Positions 27,166 to 35,879 of a stretch of 64,000 bases of DNA are shown here, piece after piece. The notes under the pieces are model-generated. The model was not told the origin of the DNA. It saw only the letters and a program-made list of their open reading frames with translations, and did no database searches. The translations under genes were made by a program, and so were the position numbers. The stretch's first letter is position 1, and each line of letters starts with the position of its first letter. The DNA is from Pseudotamlana agarivorans (lineage in GTDB: Bacteria; Bacteroidota; Bacteroidia; Flavobacteriales; Flavobacteriaceae): positions 186,001 through 250,000 of the forward strand of contig NZ_LXEI01000002.1 of assembly GCF_001642835.1 (NCBI RefSeq), in the 5' to 3' direction.

Positions 27166-27969
27166 ATGGAGTTTAAAGACCAACTGCATAGAGTAATTTC
27201 ATTAGAAACTGTTCCTAAACGAATCATTTCATTAGTGCCTAGTCAAACCGAATTACTTTGTGATTTAGGTTTGGAGCATGCATTGGTGGGAATAACCAAA
27301 TTTTGTATTCATCCAAAAGAGCTGCGTAAAAAGGTTACTGTTGTTGGGGGGACTAAGCAAATTCATCTGGATAAAATCAAGGCACTAAATCCCGATATCA
27401 TTCTTTGTAATAAAGAGGAAAATACTAAGGAAATTGTAGAAGCTTGTGAAGGTATTTGTCAGGTACATGTGTCCGATATTTATAATTTAGAAGATAGCCT
27501 AAATTTAATCGCACAATATGGCACGCTATTTAATTGTAAATTAAAAGCGGAAAAAATTGTTGAAACTATTAAAGCAGAGTTTAATGAATTTCAAGACTTT
27601 GTGAAGGATGAACCTGTTGTTTCAGTTGCTTATTTTATTTGGAAATCTCCTTGGATGGCAGCCGCAAATCATACATTTATAAACTATTTATTGAACATAA
27701 ATAAGTTTGAAAACGTATTCGGTCATTTAGAAAGATATCCTGAAATAGAACCTAATAAATTAGATGCAGGTGGAGCGCCTGAATTTGTCTTGTTATCCTC
27801 AGAGCCTTTTCCTTTTAAGGACATTCATAAGAATGAGGCACAAGAAATTTTTCCCAAAAGTAAAGCTATACTTGTAGATGGGGAAATGTTTTCTTGGTAT
27901 GGATCAAGGCTCATGGCGGCGTTTAAGTATTTTAAAACGCTCCGTTTAAATCTTCATACTCAACTTTAG
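27166..27969 (+). CDS. BtuF-like helical-backbone substrate-binding protein without signal peptide
   Basis: A 267-residue protein with the fold of class III periplasmic binding proteins (BtuF, FhuD): RIISLVPSQTELLCDLGLEHALVGIT at the start, VGGTKQIHLDKIKALNPDIILCN in the middle, and a C-terminal lobe with WYGSRLMAAFKYF. It is usually annotated as a cobalamin-binding or ABC transporter substrate-binding protein. No signal peptide or lipobox precedes the fold and upstream stop codons rule out an extension, so it should be cytoplasmic. Ligand unknown; B12 or another metal chelate is an inference. It follows pyrF by eight bases, with no permease gene nearby. Confidence 0.8.
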   Translation: MEFKDQLHRVISLETVPKRIISLVPSQTELLCDLGLEHALVGITKFCIHPKELRKKVTVVGGTKQIHLDKIKALNPDIILCNKEENTKEIVEACEGICQVHVSDIYNLEDSLNLIAQYGTLFNCKLKAEKIVETIKAEFNEFQDFVKDEPVVSVAYFIWKSPWMAAANHTFINYLLNINKFENVFGHLERYPEIEPNKLDAGGAPEFVLLSSEPFPFKDIHKNEAQEIFPKSKAILVDGEMFSWYGSRLMAAFKYFKTLRLNLHTQL

Positions 27970-28075
27970 TAGTGTCTTCTACAAAGTTTGCAATTCTATT
28001 TTCTAATTGTTTTAAGCTGATTAATTTATTCAAATTAGGCTTAATTTTTCCTACGCGACAAAAGTGAGGGTTCAT
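27932..28075 (-). CDS. Possible small protein, 47 residues
   Basis: An open frame that begins MNPHFCRVGKIKPNL and ends VEYEDLNGAF. Its 3' end overlaps the end of the BtuF-like gene by 38 bases on the opposite strand. The composition is protein-like (balanced charges, helix-prone LKQLENRIANFVED), and two further small genes lie upstream on the same strand. I do not recognise it. It could be a chance frame. Confidence 0.4.
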   Translation of the reverse strand: MNPHFCRVGKIKPNLNKLISLKQLENRIANFVEDTTKVEYEDLNGAF

Positions 28076-28161
28076 AACGTTCTGTTTTTTTGTTTATATA
28101 AAGTACGTGATAATAGGCTGTATAGATGTTTATATAAGGTTAAAATAACGATAAATAAAAA

Positions 28162-28359
28162 TTATATCTTACAGTATATCAATTGATTTGAGTTTAAAAA
28201 CCTTAAACCGTTTAATTCGTTAAGCAGTTTAATGGCTTTGAATTCTAGAATGTCACTCAAAGCAGAGTCCATTTGTCTAAAATTATACGCTTGTTCCATA
28301 AGCTGTTTGTAAGTGCTTAATAGTTTCGCTTGTTGTGTTTTTATATATGACGTATTCAT
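28162..28359 (-). CDS. Small protein, paralogue of the next gene (65 residues)
   Basis: It shares the core EQAYNFRQ-x-DS-x-LSD-x-x-E-x-x-AIKLLN-x-LN-x-L with the neighbour at 28448-28651, so this is a tandem duplicate pair. It is predicted to be mostly helical and soluble, without a signal peptide. The pattern loosely recalls the short flavobacterial Lacal_2735-type family (K-x-x-LxExAYxLSxxDR), but that is a memory-based guess. Function unknown. Confidence 0.7.
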   Translation of the reverse strand: MNTSYIKTQQAKLLSTYKQLMEQAYNFRQMDSALSDILEFKAIKLLNELNGLRFLNSNQLIYCKI

Positions 28360-28447
28360 AATTGTTAAATTTTTAATTATAGATCAATGCATGAGCAATT
28401 TTAATGCCTCATACATTTTTAAAAAGTTAAATAAATGGTAATAAATA

Positions 28448-28651
28448 TTAGATTACTGATTGCTGCTGTTCTCGGTCTCGGTATAGATATTTTAATCGGT
28501 TGAGTTTGTTTAGCAGTTTTATAGCGCGATATTCTGAAATATCACTAAGTTCTGAATCGGTTTGTCGAAAATTATACGCCTGCTCTACAAGAGCCTTATA
28601 GTCTCTGTGGAGTTTATCTTGATGAAGTTTTATGGCGTCTAATCGTTTCAT
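28448..28651 (-). CDS. Small protein, paralogue of the previous gene (67 residues)
   Basis: It begins MKRLDAIKLHQDKLHRDYK and continues with the same helical core (EQAYNFRQTDSELSD, then AIKLLNKLNRLKYL) as its tandem neighbour. Charged and helical, it lacks a membrane segment. The two copies differ at their N-termini and tails, which points to divergence after duplication. Both are on the minus strand with about 90 bases between them. Confidence 0.72.
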   Translation of the reverse strand: MKRLDAIKLHQDKLHRDYKALVEQAYNFRQTDSELSDISEYRAIKLLNKLNRLKYLYRDREQQQSVI

Positions 28652-28759
28652 TCTTGTTCCTTGATTAACAGGAATTTAAATATACATATTTTTTGTTTAA
28701 ATTTTAAAAAACGCACTAAAAAATTAAATCAATTTTAACTAAAAGATTAAGTGCACAAA

Positions 28760-28787
28760 AAAACCGAATGAAGTTTCATTCGGTTTT
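28760..28787 (-). terminator. Terminator of the DUF4197 gene
   Basis: Perfect 13-bp inverted repeat AAAACCGAATGAA / TTCATTCGGTTTT with a two-base loop. On the minus strand it is followed by a run of T, 36 bases after the DUF4197 stop codon. Confidence 0.85.
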
Positions 28788-28823
28788 AAATTTTTTAAGG
28801 GTAATATATGTGATAAAATCGGT

Positions 28824-29546
28824 TTAGTCTTGTAAAGCAAATACCTTCTTTAATAAGTCTGTAGTTCTAGATGAGTATTGCGTTCTAATTTCTTTTTCTT
28901 CAACCTCGATCATCGTGAAAACACCTTTTAAAGCTTCCTCTGTCACGTAGTCAGTTAAATCGGGGTTAACATCATCTGTAAAAGGAATACTGTTGTATTT
29001 GCTAATTAAATTAGACCAGATTTTATCAGCGCCTACTTTGCTAAAGGAATTTTTAATCACCGGATTAAATTTATTATACAATGAGGTTTCTGTTTTTGAA
29101 CTTAAGTATTGTGTTGCGGCATTGTCGCTTCCAACTAATATACTTTTAGCATCATTAAATGTAATGCCTTTTACAGCATCAACAAAAATGGGTGTCGCCT
29201 CTTTAACGGCATCTTCAGCAGCACGGTTAAGCACTTTTAAGCCTTCATCAGCGAGACTTCCTAATCCTATTTTTCTTAGACCGTCATCAACCTTTTGTAA
29301 TTCTTTTGGTAATAAAATTTTAACCATGTCATTTCCGTAGAAACCATTGGTTTGGGTAAGTTTTGATACTTGCTTATCGATACCTAAATCTAAAGCTTGT
29401 CTTAAACCGGCAGCAATATCAGCATTTCCAATAGTACTGTTTGGAATATTGGTTTGTGTTTGAGGTAATTGCTTGGCTACTTCGTGTAACTCGGCACAAG
29501 CAGTTAGATTAACTAGTAAGGTAATGGCTAAAAATTTGCGTATCAT
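28824..29546 (-). CDS. DUF4197 domain-containing lipoprotein
   Basis: A 240-residue protein with a lipoprotein signal (LLVNLTACAELHEV; Cys17). The mature part matches DUF4197: IAAGLRQALDLGIDKQVSKL, GFYGNDMVKILLPKEL, and a C-terminal region TDYVTEEALKGVFTMIEVEEKEIR. It is expected to be alpha-helical and located in the periplasm, anchored to a membrane. The family is widespread in Gram-negative bacteria and uncharacterised. It has its own terminator and lies 48 bases from the end of purU. Confidence 0.88.
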   Translation of the reverse strand: MIRKFLAITLLVNLTACAELHEVAKQLPQTQTNIPNSTIGNADIAAGLRQALDLGIDKQVSKLTQTNGFYGNDMVKILLPKELQKVDDGLRKIGLGSLADEGLKVLNRAAEDAVKEATPIFVDAVKGITFNDAKSILVGSDNAATQYLSSKTETSLYNKFNPVIKNSFSKVGADKIWSNLISKYNSIPFTDDVNPDLTDYVTEEALKGVFTMIEVEEKEIRTQYSSRTTDLLKKVFALQD

Positions 29547-29594
29547 ATGGGGTTTATTGTTTTAATAATATTGAATTGTTGTTTTTGAATGCGA

Positions 29595-30449
29595 TTATGT
29601 AAAAATTACCGTCTTATTATTATATACCATCACTTTTCTGTTAGCGTGTAGTTTTACGGCGTTAGCAAGAACCACTTTTTCTAAATCACGGCCCTTAGCT
29701 ATAAGGTCGGAAATGGCATGTGTATGTGATACACGGGTGACATCCTGTTCAATAATAGGTCCAGCATCTAATTCCTCTGTGACATAATGGCTGGTTGCAC
29801 CTATAATTTTAACACCTCGTTTGTAGGCAGAATGGTAAGGCTTGGCACCTATAAACGCCGGTAAAAACGAGTGGTGAATGTTTATAATTTTATTTTGGTA
29901 TTGATTGATCAGTTTGTCAGATACAATTTGCATGTACCTGGCCAATACGATAAAGTCTATTTTATGTTCTAAAAGTAACTCCAATTGTTTGTCTTCAGCC
30001 TCTTTCTTTGTGTCTTTGGTCACTGGGATATGGTAGAAAGGAATATTGAAATTTTTAGCGATATGTTCTAAATCGGTGTGATTACTTATAATAAAAGGTA
30101 TTTCTAGATTGAGCTCTCCAGAGTTATATCTTCCTAATAAATCATACAAACAATGGTCGTATTTTGATATAAATAACGCCATTTTAGGCTTTTTCTCAGA
30201 AGAATAAATGCGCCATTTCATTTTAAAAGTTTCGGCAAGTTCACTTTTGAAATCAGTTTTAAAGTCTATTGTAGAAAAACTATCCGAAACAAATTCACTT
30301 TCCAAACGCATAAAGAAAATATCTTGTTCTCGATCGACATATTGGTCTATGTAAACAATGTTTCCGCCTTTATTAGCGATAAAGTTGGTGATTGAGGCAA
30401 TGATATTTGGTTTGTCTTTACAATGTATTAATATGGTTATCTTATTCAT
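29595..30449 (-). CDS. purU: Formyltetrahydrofolate deformylase
   Basis: A 284-residue enzyme that hydrolyses 10-formyl-THF to THF and formate, balancing one-carbon pools and feeding PurT. An N-terminal ACT domain (residues 1-85, starting ITILIHCKDKPNIIASITNF) is followed by a formyltransferase fold with the catalytic residues in NIHHSFLPAF and LDAGPIIEQDV (His and Asp). The length matches E. coli PurU (280). It is divergent from icmF; their starts are 144 bases apart. Confidence 0.95.
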   Translation of the reverse strand: MNKITILIHCKDKPNIIASITNFIANKGGNIVYIDQYVDREQDIFFMRLESEFVSDSFSTIDFKTDFKSELAETFKMKWRIYSSEKKPKMALFISKYDHCLYDLLGRYNSGELNLEIPFIISNHTDLEHIAKNFNIPFYHIPVTKDTKKEAEDKQLELLLEHKIDFIVLARYMQIVSDKLINQYQNKIINIHHSFLPAFIGAKPYHSAYKRGVKIIGATSHYVTEELDAGPIIEQDVTRVSHTHAISDLIAKGRDLEKVVLANAVKLHANRKVMVYNNKTVIFT

Positions 30450-30593
30450 TAGAATTCAAGCTTTAATGCTCAAAATTAGGTTAAAATTATAAAAGACTAA
30501 ACTTAGAATATAGTTTTAGATAATATCAAGTAAATGGTTTAAATTTTTGAATATTTCGTAAATTGCCGGACTTAATTAAGAGAATATTTACGA

Positions 30594-33500
30594 ATGAATC
30601 AGCAAGCAATATATAAGCCAAATAATAAAATTAGAATCGTAACCGCAGCCTCTCTTTTCGATGGTCATGATGCCTCAATAAACGTGATGCGTCGAATCAT
30701 TCAAGCCACTGGTGTTGAGGTGATTCACCTAGGTCATGATAGAAGTGTTGAAGAGGTGGTTAATACAGCCATTCAAGAAGATGTGAATGCTATTTGTTTA
30801 ACTTCTTATCAAGGTGGTCACAACGAATATTTTAAATATATGTTCGACCTTTTAAAGGAAAAAGGTGCTGGACATATCAAGATTTTTGGCGGCGGCGGTG
30901 GCGTTATCTTACCTTCAGAAATTAAAGACTTAATGGATTATGGCATCACCCGTATTTATTCACCTGATGATGGCCGTGAAATGGGACTTCAAGGAATGAT
31001 AAACGATTTGGTGCAGCAATCTGATTTTGAGATTGGGGATACCCTTGATGTAGATTTAGAGGTTATTCAAAGTAAATCGGTTAAAGATATCGCTCGTGTA
31101 ATTTCTTCCGCTGAAAATTTTCCAGAAACAGCTAAAGCTACTTTAAATAAAATTCATACTAAAAATGAAACTTCAAAAACTCCAGTTCTCGGAATTACAG
31201 GTACTGGAGGTGCCGGAAAGTCTAGTTTGGTTGATGAACTCGTTCGTCGTTATTTAATGGATTTCCCAAACAAGACCGTAGGTATCATTTCGGTCGATCC
31301 TTCTAAACGTAAAACTGGTGGTGCGCTTCTAGGGGATCGTATTAGAATGAATGCCATAAATAATGAGCGTGTTTACATGCGTAGTTTAGCTACAAGACAG
31401 TCAAATCTGGCACTTTCTAAACATGTTAATGAAGCCATTGAGGTTTTAAAAGCAGCCAATTATGATCTAATTATTTTAGAAACTTCGGGAATCGGACAAT
31501 CAGATACCGAAATAATTGAACATTCTGATGTGTCACTTTATGTGATGACACCCGAATTTGGTGCGGCCACACAATTAGAAAAAATTGATATGCTAGATTT
31601 TGCCGATTTAGTTGCCATTAATAAATTCGATAAAAGAGGCGCTTTAGATGCATTACGTGATGTGAAAAAGCAATATATGCGTAATAATTTGCTGTGGGAG
31701 ACACCTCAAGAAGATTTACCCGTTTTTGGAACGATTGCCTCTCAGTTTAACGACCCAGGTATGAATACGTTATATCAGGCTGTTATTAATAAGTTGGTTG
31801 AAAAAACAGAAGCAGATTTAAAATCTAACCTGGTTGAGTCTCTAGGTGAAAGTGAGAAAATTTTTGTAATTCCGCCTGCTAGAACTCGTTATTTATCTGA
31901 AATATCTGAAAATAATAGAGCTTATGATAAAAAGGCTAATGAGCAAGTTGACATAGCTCAAAAACTCTACGGCATCTTTAAAACGATTTGTACAGTAGTT
32001 GATGTTAATTCTAAAGAAGATGAATTATCTTTTATTGGAAAGTTAGGCCTCGAAGAAGACACTATTTTAAAAAGCGCCTCTGAAGATAACGGTGATTTTG
32101 TAAAATTACTTATAGCCGAATTTGATCGTGTGAAAATGAATTTAGATCCGTTCAATTGGGAGATCCTAACGGGGTGGGATGCTAAAGTGAATAGGTACAA
32201 AAATCCGATTTATAGTTTTAAGGTTCGTGACAAAGAAATTAAAATTGAAACCCACACCGAATCCCTATCACATACTCAAATACCAAAGGTGGCATTCCCA
32301 AAGTACCAAGCTTGGGGTGACATACTTCGTTGGTGTTTGCAAGAAAACGTTCCAGGAGAGTTTCCTTTTACTTCTGGATTGTATCCTTTTAAAAGAAAAG
32401 GGGAAGACCCAGCCCGTATGTTTGCCGGCGAAGGAAGTCCAGAACGTACCAATAAACGTTTTCATTATGTAAGTCAGGGTATGCCAGCAAAGCGCTTGTC
32501 TACGGCTTTTGATAGTGTAACACTTTATGGAAACGACCCTGATATTAGACCCGATATTTATGGTAAAATTGGTAATGCAGGCGTTTCTATTTGTTGTTTA
32601 GATGATGCTAAAAAGTTGTATTCTGGTTTCAATTTGGCCGATGCTATGACCTCTGTGAGTATGACTATAAATGGCCCTGCACCCATGTTATTAGGGTATT
32701 TTATGAATGCAGCCATAGATCAGCAATGTGAAATTTACATCAAAGAAAATGGTTTAGAAGATGCTGTTGAAGCAAAATTAAAGGAATTATATAAAAATGA
32801 AGAGCGTCCTAAATATAACGGTACCCTTCCTGAAGGGAATGATGGTTTAGGTTTGATGCTATTAGGGGTAACTGGTGATCAGGTTTTACCTAAAGATGTG
32901 TATAATTCTATTAAAGCCAATACCATTGCTCAAGTTCGCGGTACCGTACAAGCTGATATTTTAAAGGAAGATCAAGCGCAAAATACTTGTATTTTCTCAA
33001 CTGAATTCGCTTTGCGTTTAATGGGCGATGTTCAAGAGTATTTTATAGAGAATAACGTTCGAAATTTTTATTCGGTGTCTATTTCAGGCTATCATATCGC
33101 AGAAGCTGGAGCCAATCCGATTACGCAGCTGGCATTGACCTTATCCAACGGCTTTACTTATGTGGAGTATTATTTAAGCCGCGGTATGGATATCAATAAA
33201 TTTGGTCCAAATTTATCTTTCTTTTTCTCCAATGGTATCGATCCAGAATATGCTGTTATTGGTCGTGTAGCGCGTAAAATATGGGCTAAAGCCATGAAGC
33301 ATAAGTATGGCGCTAATGAAAGAGCTCAAATGCTTAAATATCATATTCAAACTTCAGGACGTAGTTTACATGCTCAGGAAATTGATTTTAACGACATCCG
33401 AACCACACTTCAAGCCCTTTATGCGATTTATGATAACTGTAATTCGTTACATACCAATGCTTACGATGAAGCTATTACAACACCAACTGAAGAGTCTGTG

Positions 33501-34031
33501 CGTCGTGCCATGGCCATCCAACTTATAATTAATAAAGAGCTTGGTTTGGCTAAAAATGAAAATCCAATTCAAGGATCTTTTATAATTGAAGAATTAACCG
33601 ATTTAGTAGAAGAAGCTGTTCTTGTTGAGTTTGATAGAATAAATGAACGAGGTGGCGTTTTAGGAGCTATGGAAACCATGTACCAACGTAGTAAAATTCA
33701 AGAAGAAAGTTTGTATTACGAAACGTTAAAACACAATGGTGATTTTCCTATTATTGGTGTGAATACTTTTTTAAGCAGTAAAGGGTCTCCAACGGTTTTA
33801 CCGGCGGAAGTTATTCGAGCTACCGAAGAAGAAAAACAACTTCAAATTAAAACGTTGAAGAACTTGCATGAAGCTCATAACACCACCGATTTGTTAAAGG
33901 ATTTACAGCTAAAGGCCGTTCAAAACGAGAATATTTTTGATGCGCTTATGGAAGTATGTAAAGTTTGTTCTTTAGGAGAAATTACTGAAGCCTTATTTGA
34001 AGTCGGTGGGCAGTACAGACGAAACATGTAG
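30594..34031 (+). CDS. icmF: Fused isobutyryl-CoA mutase IcmF (B12-binding, G-protein chaperone and mutase domains)
   Basis: A 1145-residue fusion. Residues about 10-145 form the B12-binding domain ([16 protein letters not shown] with the cobalt-ligand His, then SYQGGH and GGGGGVI). Residues about 195-410 are a MeaB-like GTPase with P-loop GTGGAGKSS and NKFDKRG. The rest is the mutase barrel. At the two specificity positions it has Phe610 (RMFAGEG) and Gln796 (QAQNTC), as in isobutyryl-CoA mutase, where methylmalonyl-CoA mutase has Tyr and Arg. It should therefore interconvert isobutyryl- and n-butyryl-CoA with coenzyme B12, repaired by its own G-protein domain. Many databases call such proteins methylmalonyl-CoA mutase. 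Confidence 0.93.
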   Translation: MNQQAIYKPNNKIRIVTAASLFDGHDASINVMRRIIQATGVEVIHLGHDRSVEEVVNTAIQEDVNAICLTSYQGGHNEYFKYMFDLLKEKGAGHIKIFGGGGGVILPSEIKDLMDYGITRIYSPDDGREMGLQGMINDLVQQSDFEIGDTLDVDLEVIQSKSVKDIARVISSAENFPETAKATLNKIHTKNETSKTPVLGITGTGGAGKSSLVDELVRRYLMDFPNKTVGIISVDPSKRKTGGALLGDRIRMNAINNERVYMRSLATRQSNLALSKHVNEAIEVLKAANYDLIILETSGIGQSDTEIIEHSDVSLYVMTPEFGAATQLEKIDMLDFADLVAINKFDKRGALDALRDVKKQYMRNNLLWETPQEDLPVFGTIASQFNDPGMNTLYQAVINKLVEKTEADLKSNLVESLGESEKIFVIPPARTRYLSEISENNRAYDKKANEQVDIAQKLYGIFKTICTVVDVNSKEDELSFIGKLGLEEDTILKSASEDNGDFVKLLIAEFDRVKMNLDPFNWEILTGWDAKVNRYKNPIYSFKVRDKEIKIETHTESLSHTQIPKVAFPKYQAWGDILRWCLQENVPGEFPFTSGLYPFKRKGEDPARMFAGEGSPERTNKRFHYVSQGMPAKRLSTAFDSVTLYGNDPDIRPDIYGKIGNAGVSICCLDDAKKLYSGFNLADAMTSVSMTINGPAPMLLGYFMNAAIDQQCEIYIKENGLEDAVEAKLKELYKNEERPKYNGTLPEGNDGLGLMLLGVTGDQVLPKDVYNSIKANTIAQVRGTVQADILKEDQAQNTCIFSTEFALRLMGDVQEYFIENNVRNFYSVSISGYHIAEAGANPITQLALTLSNGFTYVEYYLSRGMDINKFGPNLSFFFSNGIDPEYAVIGRVARKIWAKAMKHKYGANERAQMLKYHIQTSGRSLHAQEIDFNDIRTTLQALYAIYDNCNSLHTNAYDEAITTPTEESVRRAMAIQLIINKELGLAKNENPIQGSFIIEELTDLVEEAVLVEFDRINERGGVLGAMETMYQRSKIQEESLYYETLKHNGDFPIIGVNTFLSSKGSPTVLPAEVIRATEEEKQLQIKTLKNLHEAHNTTDLLKDLQLKAVQNENIFDALMEVCKVCSLGEITEALFEVGGQYRRNM

Positions 34032-34128
34032 TTTTTTATTTTGTATGTTTTTAATGGCTTATAATCAGTTAAATACAAAAGTCATTTCAACCTTATTTTT
34101 GACATTATAATACAAGTTATAGTAATTT

Positions 34129-34166
34129 AATAACGCTTAATCTAAAAATTAGGTGTTATTTTTTTG
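34129..34166 (+). terminator. Terminator downstream of icmF
   Basis: A 13-bp stem AATAACGCTTAAT / ATTAGGTGTTATT with two G-T pairs and a six-base loop is followed by seven T. A TATTTTTG sequence at 34094-34101, 28 bases before it, could start a very short RNA. Confidence 0.75.
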
Positions 34167-34244
34167 CTTTAACTATCTAAGTGTAAATTAATCTTCTAGA
34201 GCTATTTATTTAGTATTGTTTAGCCCTAAAAACAATTTTATACT

Positions 34245-34382
34245 ATGGAATGTACCCTCAAATACAAGTTTAAAAGGCGTTCAAAAAACTATTTAGATTG
34301 GTTATTTTATACGGTCAAATCAGAAAAATATCACTTAAGTGAAGGCCATGTCTTAAATACGAAAACAAAGTTTATCGCGTGA
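34245..34382 (+). CDS. Possible small basic protein, 45 residues
   Basis: An ATG-to-TGA frame that begins MECTLKYKFKRRSKNYLDW and ends NTKTKFIA. It is strongly basic. It lies alone between two terminators; the second follows 20 bases after its stop, so it is plausibly a separate transcribed unit. I do not recognise a family. It could also be a chance frame within a non-coding RNA. Confidence 0.4.
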   Translation: MECTLKYKFKRRSKNYLDWLFYTVKSEKYHLSEGHVLNTKTKFIA

Positions 34383-34401
34383 AAGCATTACGATGAACAT
34401 G

Positions 34402-34443
34402 AAAAAACGCTCAAGAAATTTAAATTTTTTGAGCGTTTTTTAT
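34402..34443. terminator. Bidirectional terminator
   Basis: Stem AAAAACGCTCAA / TTGAGCGTTTTT with a loop of about 14 bases and A/T tails on both sides, between the small ORF and the convergent four-helix-bundle-like gene. Confidence 0.82.
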
Positions 34444-34464
34444 ATAACCTAGCGGGGTTAAGTT

Positions 34465-34860
34465 CTATAATGTAAGCATCCAAGTACTTTGTAGTTTTTT
34501 AAATTTTTTTAATTCACTTCTTAAAATTGGTAAAAAATCTTTTCCGTTACTGTTAGAACGCTCTAATCGATATGAATTTTTATAAAGTTTATTGGTTAAT
34601 TTTCTTAAAGATTCAATATGCTTATATCTACGCTCTGAATGTCTTTGTAATTCTGCGTTTAGAATTTCTGGAGCTAATGAAACAGATTGTTGAATAATAT
34701 CTCCTGAGAAATAAATATGATGACTTTCGCTACCATCTTGATTTAGAGAAGATAAGTCGCTATTTAAGTAGGAAGAAATGCTTTGAGATAGAGTGAAAAT
34801 CTCCAAAGCTTTCTGATAAATCGGTAATTCCGATAGATTTAGTGGGGTATTAGACGACAT
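34465..34860 (-). CDS. Helical protein resembling the four-helix-bundle (23S rRNA IVS-type) family
   Basis: A 131-residue all-alpha soluble protein. LPIYQKALEIFTLSQSISSYL near the start and the long helices with SVSLAPEILNAELQ resemble the diversified four-helix-bundle proteins that share the fold of the S23 intervening-sequence protein. Tryptophan lies near the C-terminus, and charged helices such as SLRKLTNKLYKNSYRLER fill the middle. There is no signal peptide. Family assignment is by eye only; the role is unknown. It is divergent from an Lrp-type regulator 123 bases away. Confidence 0.65.
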   Translation of the reverse strand: MSSNTPLNLSELPIYQKALEIFTLSQSISSYLNSDLSSLNQDGSESHHIYFSGDIIQQSVSLAPEILNAELQRHSERRYKHIESLRKLTNKLYKNSYRLERSNSNGKDFLPILRSELKKFKKLQSTWMLTL

Positions 34861-34983
34861 AATTATTTGTTTCTTAGCATTTATTCAAAATTACTCACAA
34901 CGCAGGAGAATCAACTTTAATAGTTAAGGTAAAATTGTATATTTGCTTTTATTATTAATTAATTAGTGTTAAAATTCCTTTGA

Positions 34984-35427
34984 ATGGTAGTTGATAGTCT
35001 GAACCGAAAAATTTTAAAATGTTTACAGGAAAACGCAAGGCTTTCTAATGCTGAAATTGGTAGGCAAGTTGGTATAAGTTCGCCTGCTGTTTCCGAGCGC
35101 ATCAAAAAAATGGAAGATCTTGGAATTATTGAAGGCTATAAAACCATAGTTTCACCTTTTGAAATCGGTTACCAACTAAAAGCCATTATCACCTTGAGAG
35201 CATTTATGGGGAAATTAAGACCCTTTTTAGATAAAGTAAAAACCTATGATGAGGTAATCAATTGTTACCGAATTACGGGCGATGAAAATATAGTGATGGA
35301 AGTGGTTTTAAAAAATCAAAAGCATCTGGAGACTTTTATTGATCAATTGATTACTTATGGTGAATCTAAAACTCAAATTGTATTGTCAAATGTAGTAAAG
35401 CAAAAAGAAGTGACGCCTATAAAATAA
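34984..35427 (+). CDS. Lrp/AsnC family transcriptional regulator
   Basis: A 147-residue regulator with an N-terminal winged helix (LNRKILKCLQENARLSNAEI, then SSPAVSERIKKMEDLGIIEGY) and a C-terminal RAM/ligand-binding beta-alpha-beta domain (about 65-145; YRITGDENIVMEVVLKN contains the GDxD/GDEN turn). Such proteins sense amino acids and form octamers. The divergent helical protein and the downstream reverse-strand genes are the nearest possible targets. It is not part of an obvious operon. Confidence 0.93.
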   Translation: MVVDSLNRKILKCLQENARLSNAEIGRQVGISSPAVSERIKKMEDLGIIEGYKTIVSPFEIGYQLKAIITLRAFMGKLRPFLDKVKTYDEVINCYRITGDENIVMEVVLKNQKHLETFIDQLITYGESKTQIVLSNVVKQKEVTPIK

Positions 35428-35491
35428 TGAAGGGGGTAGAGGGAATTTAAAAGAACTTATATAAGTTGTTTTATCATTCAATTTAAATAAA

Positions 35492-35875
35492 TTACTCCGA
35501 CACTAAACGCCAAGGTGGGTTTTTTCTGTTTTTTCCAGCATAATATAAAATGATGCGGTTGCCGTCTGGGTCCTTAAGTTGAGCTTCTCTCCATAGCCAG
35601 GACTTATCTGTTGGAAGTTGCTCAAACACGATGCCTTTATCTCTCAAATGTTTTACAGTCTCATCAAGGTTTTGTTCTTCAAAATAAACCGTAATTCCAG
35701 AACCATCAGATAGGTTTTCAACTTCGTGTATTGAGAACGTAGCATCGCCATCAGCGCATTCAAATCTAGCGTATTTCGAATGCGTGAAAACAATCAGTTT
35801 TAAGCCTAAAGCTTTATAAAATTCTACCGACTTTTCGACATTTAAAGAGGGTACAGTAACTTGATTTAGGTTCAT
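35492..35875 (-). CDS. VOC family protein (glyoxalase/dioxygenase fold)
   Basis: A 127-residue single vicinal-oxygen-chelate domain with two beta-alpha-beta-beta-beta units: VTVPSLNVEKSVEFYKALGL opens the first and ITVYFEEQNLDETVKHL the second. The C-terminal signature LKDPDGNRIILYYAG is typical. ATG 35875 is chosen because it begins at the fold and is four bases after the ypdA stop; an upstream in-frame start would overlap ypdA. It could be a lyase, a thiol transferase or a resistance protein. Co-transcription with a bacillithiol reductase makes thiol chemistry a reasonable guess. Confidence 0.85.
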   Translation of the reverse strand: MNLNQVTVPSLNVEKSVEFYKALGLKLIVFTHSKYARFECADGDATFSIHEVENLSDGSGITVYFEEQNLDETVKHLRDKGIVFEQLPTDKSWLWREAQLKDPDGNRIILYYAGKNRKNPPWRLVSE

Positions 35876-35879
35876 AAGC

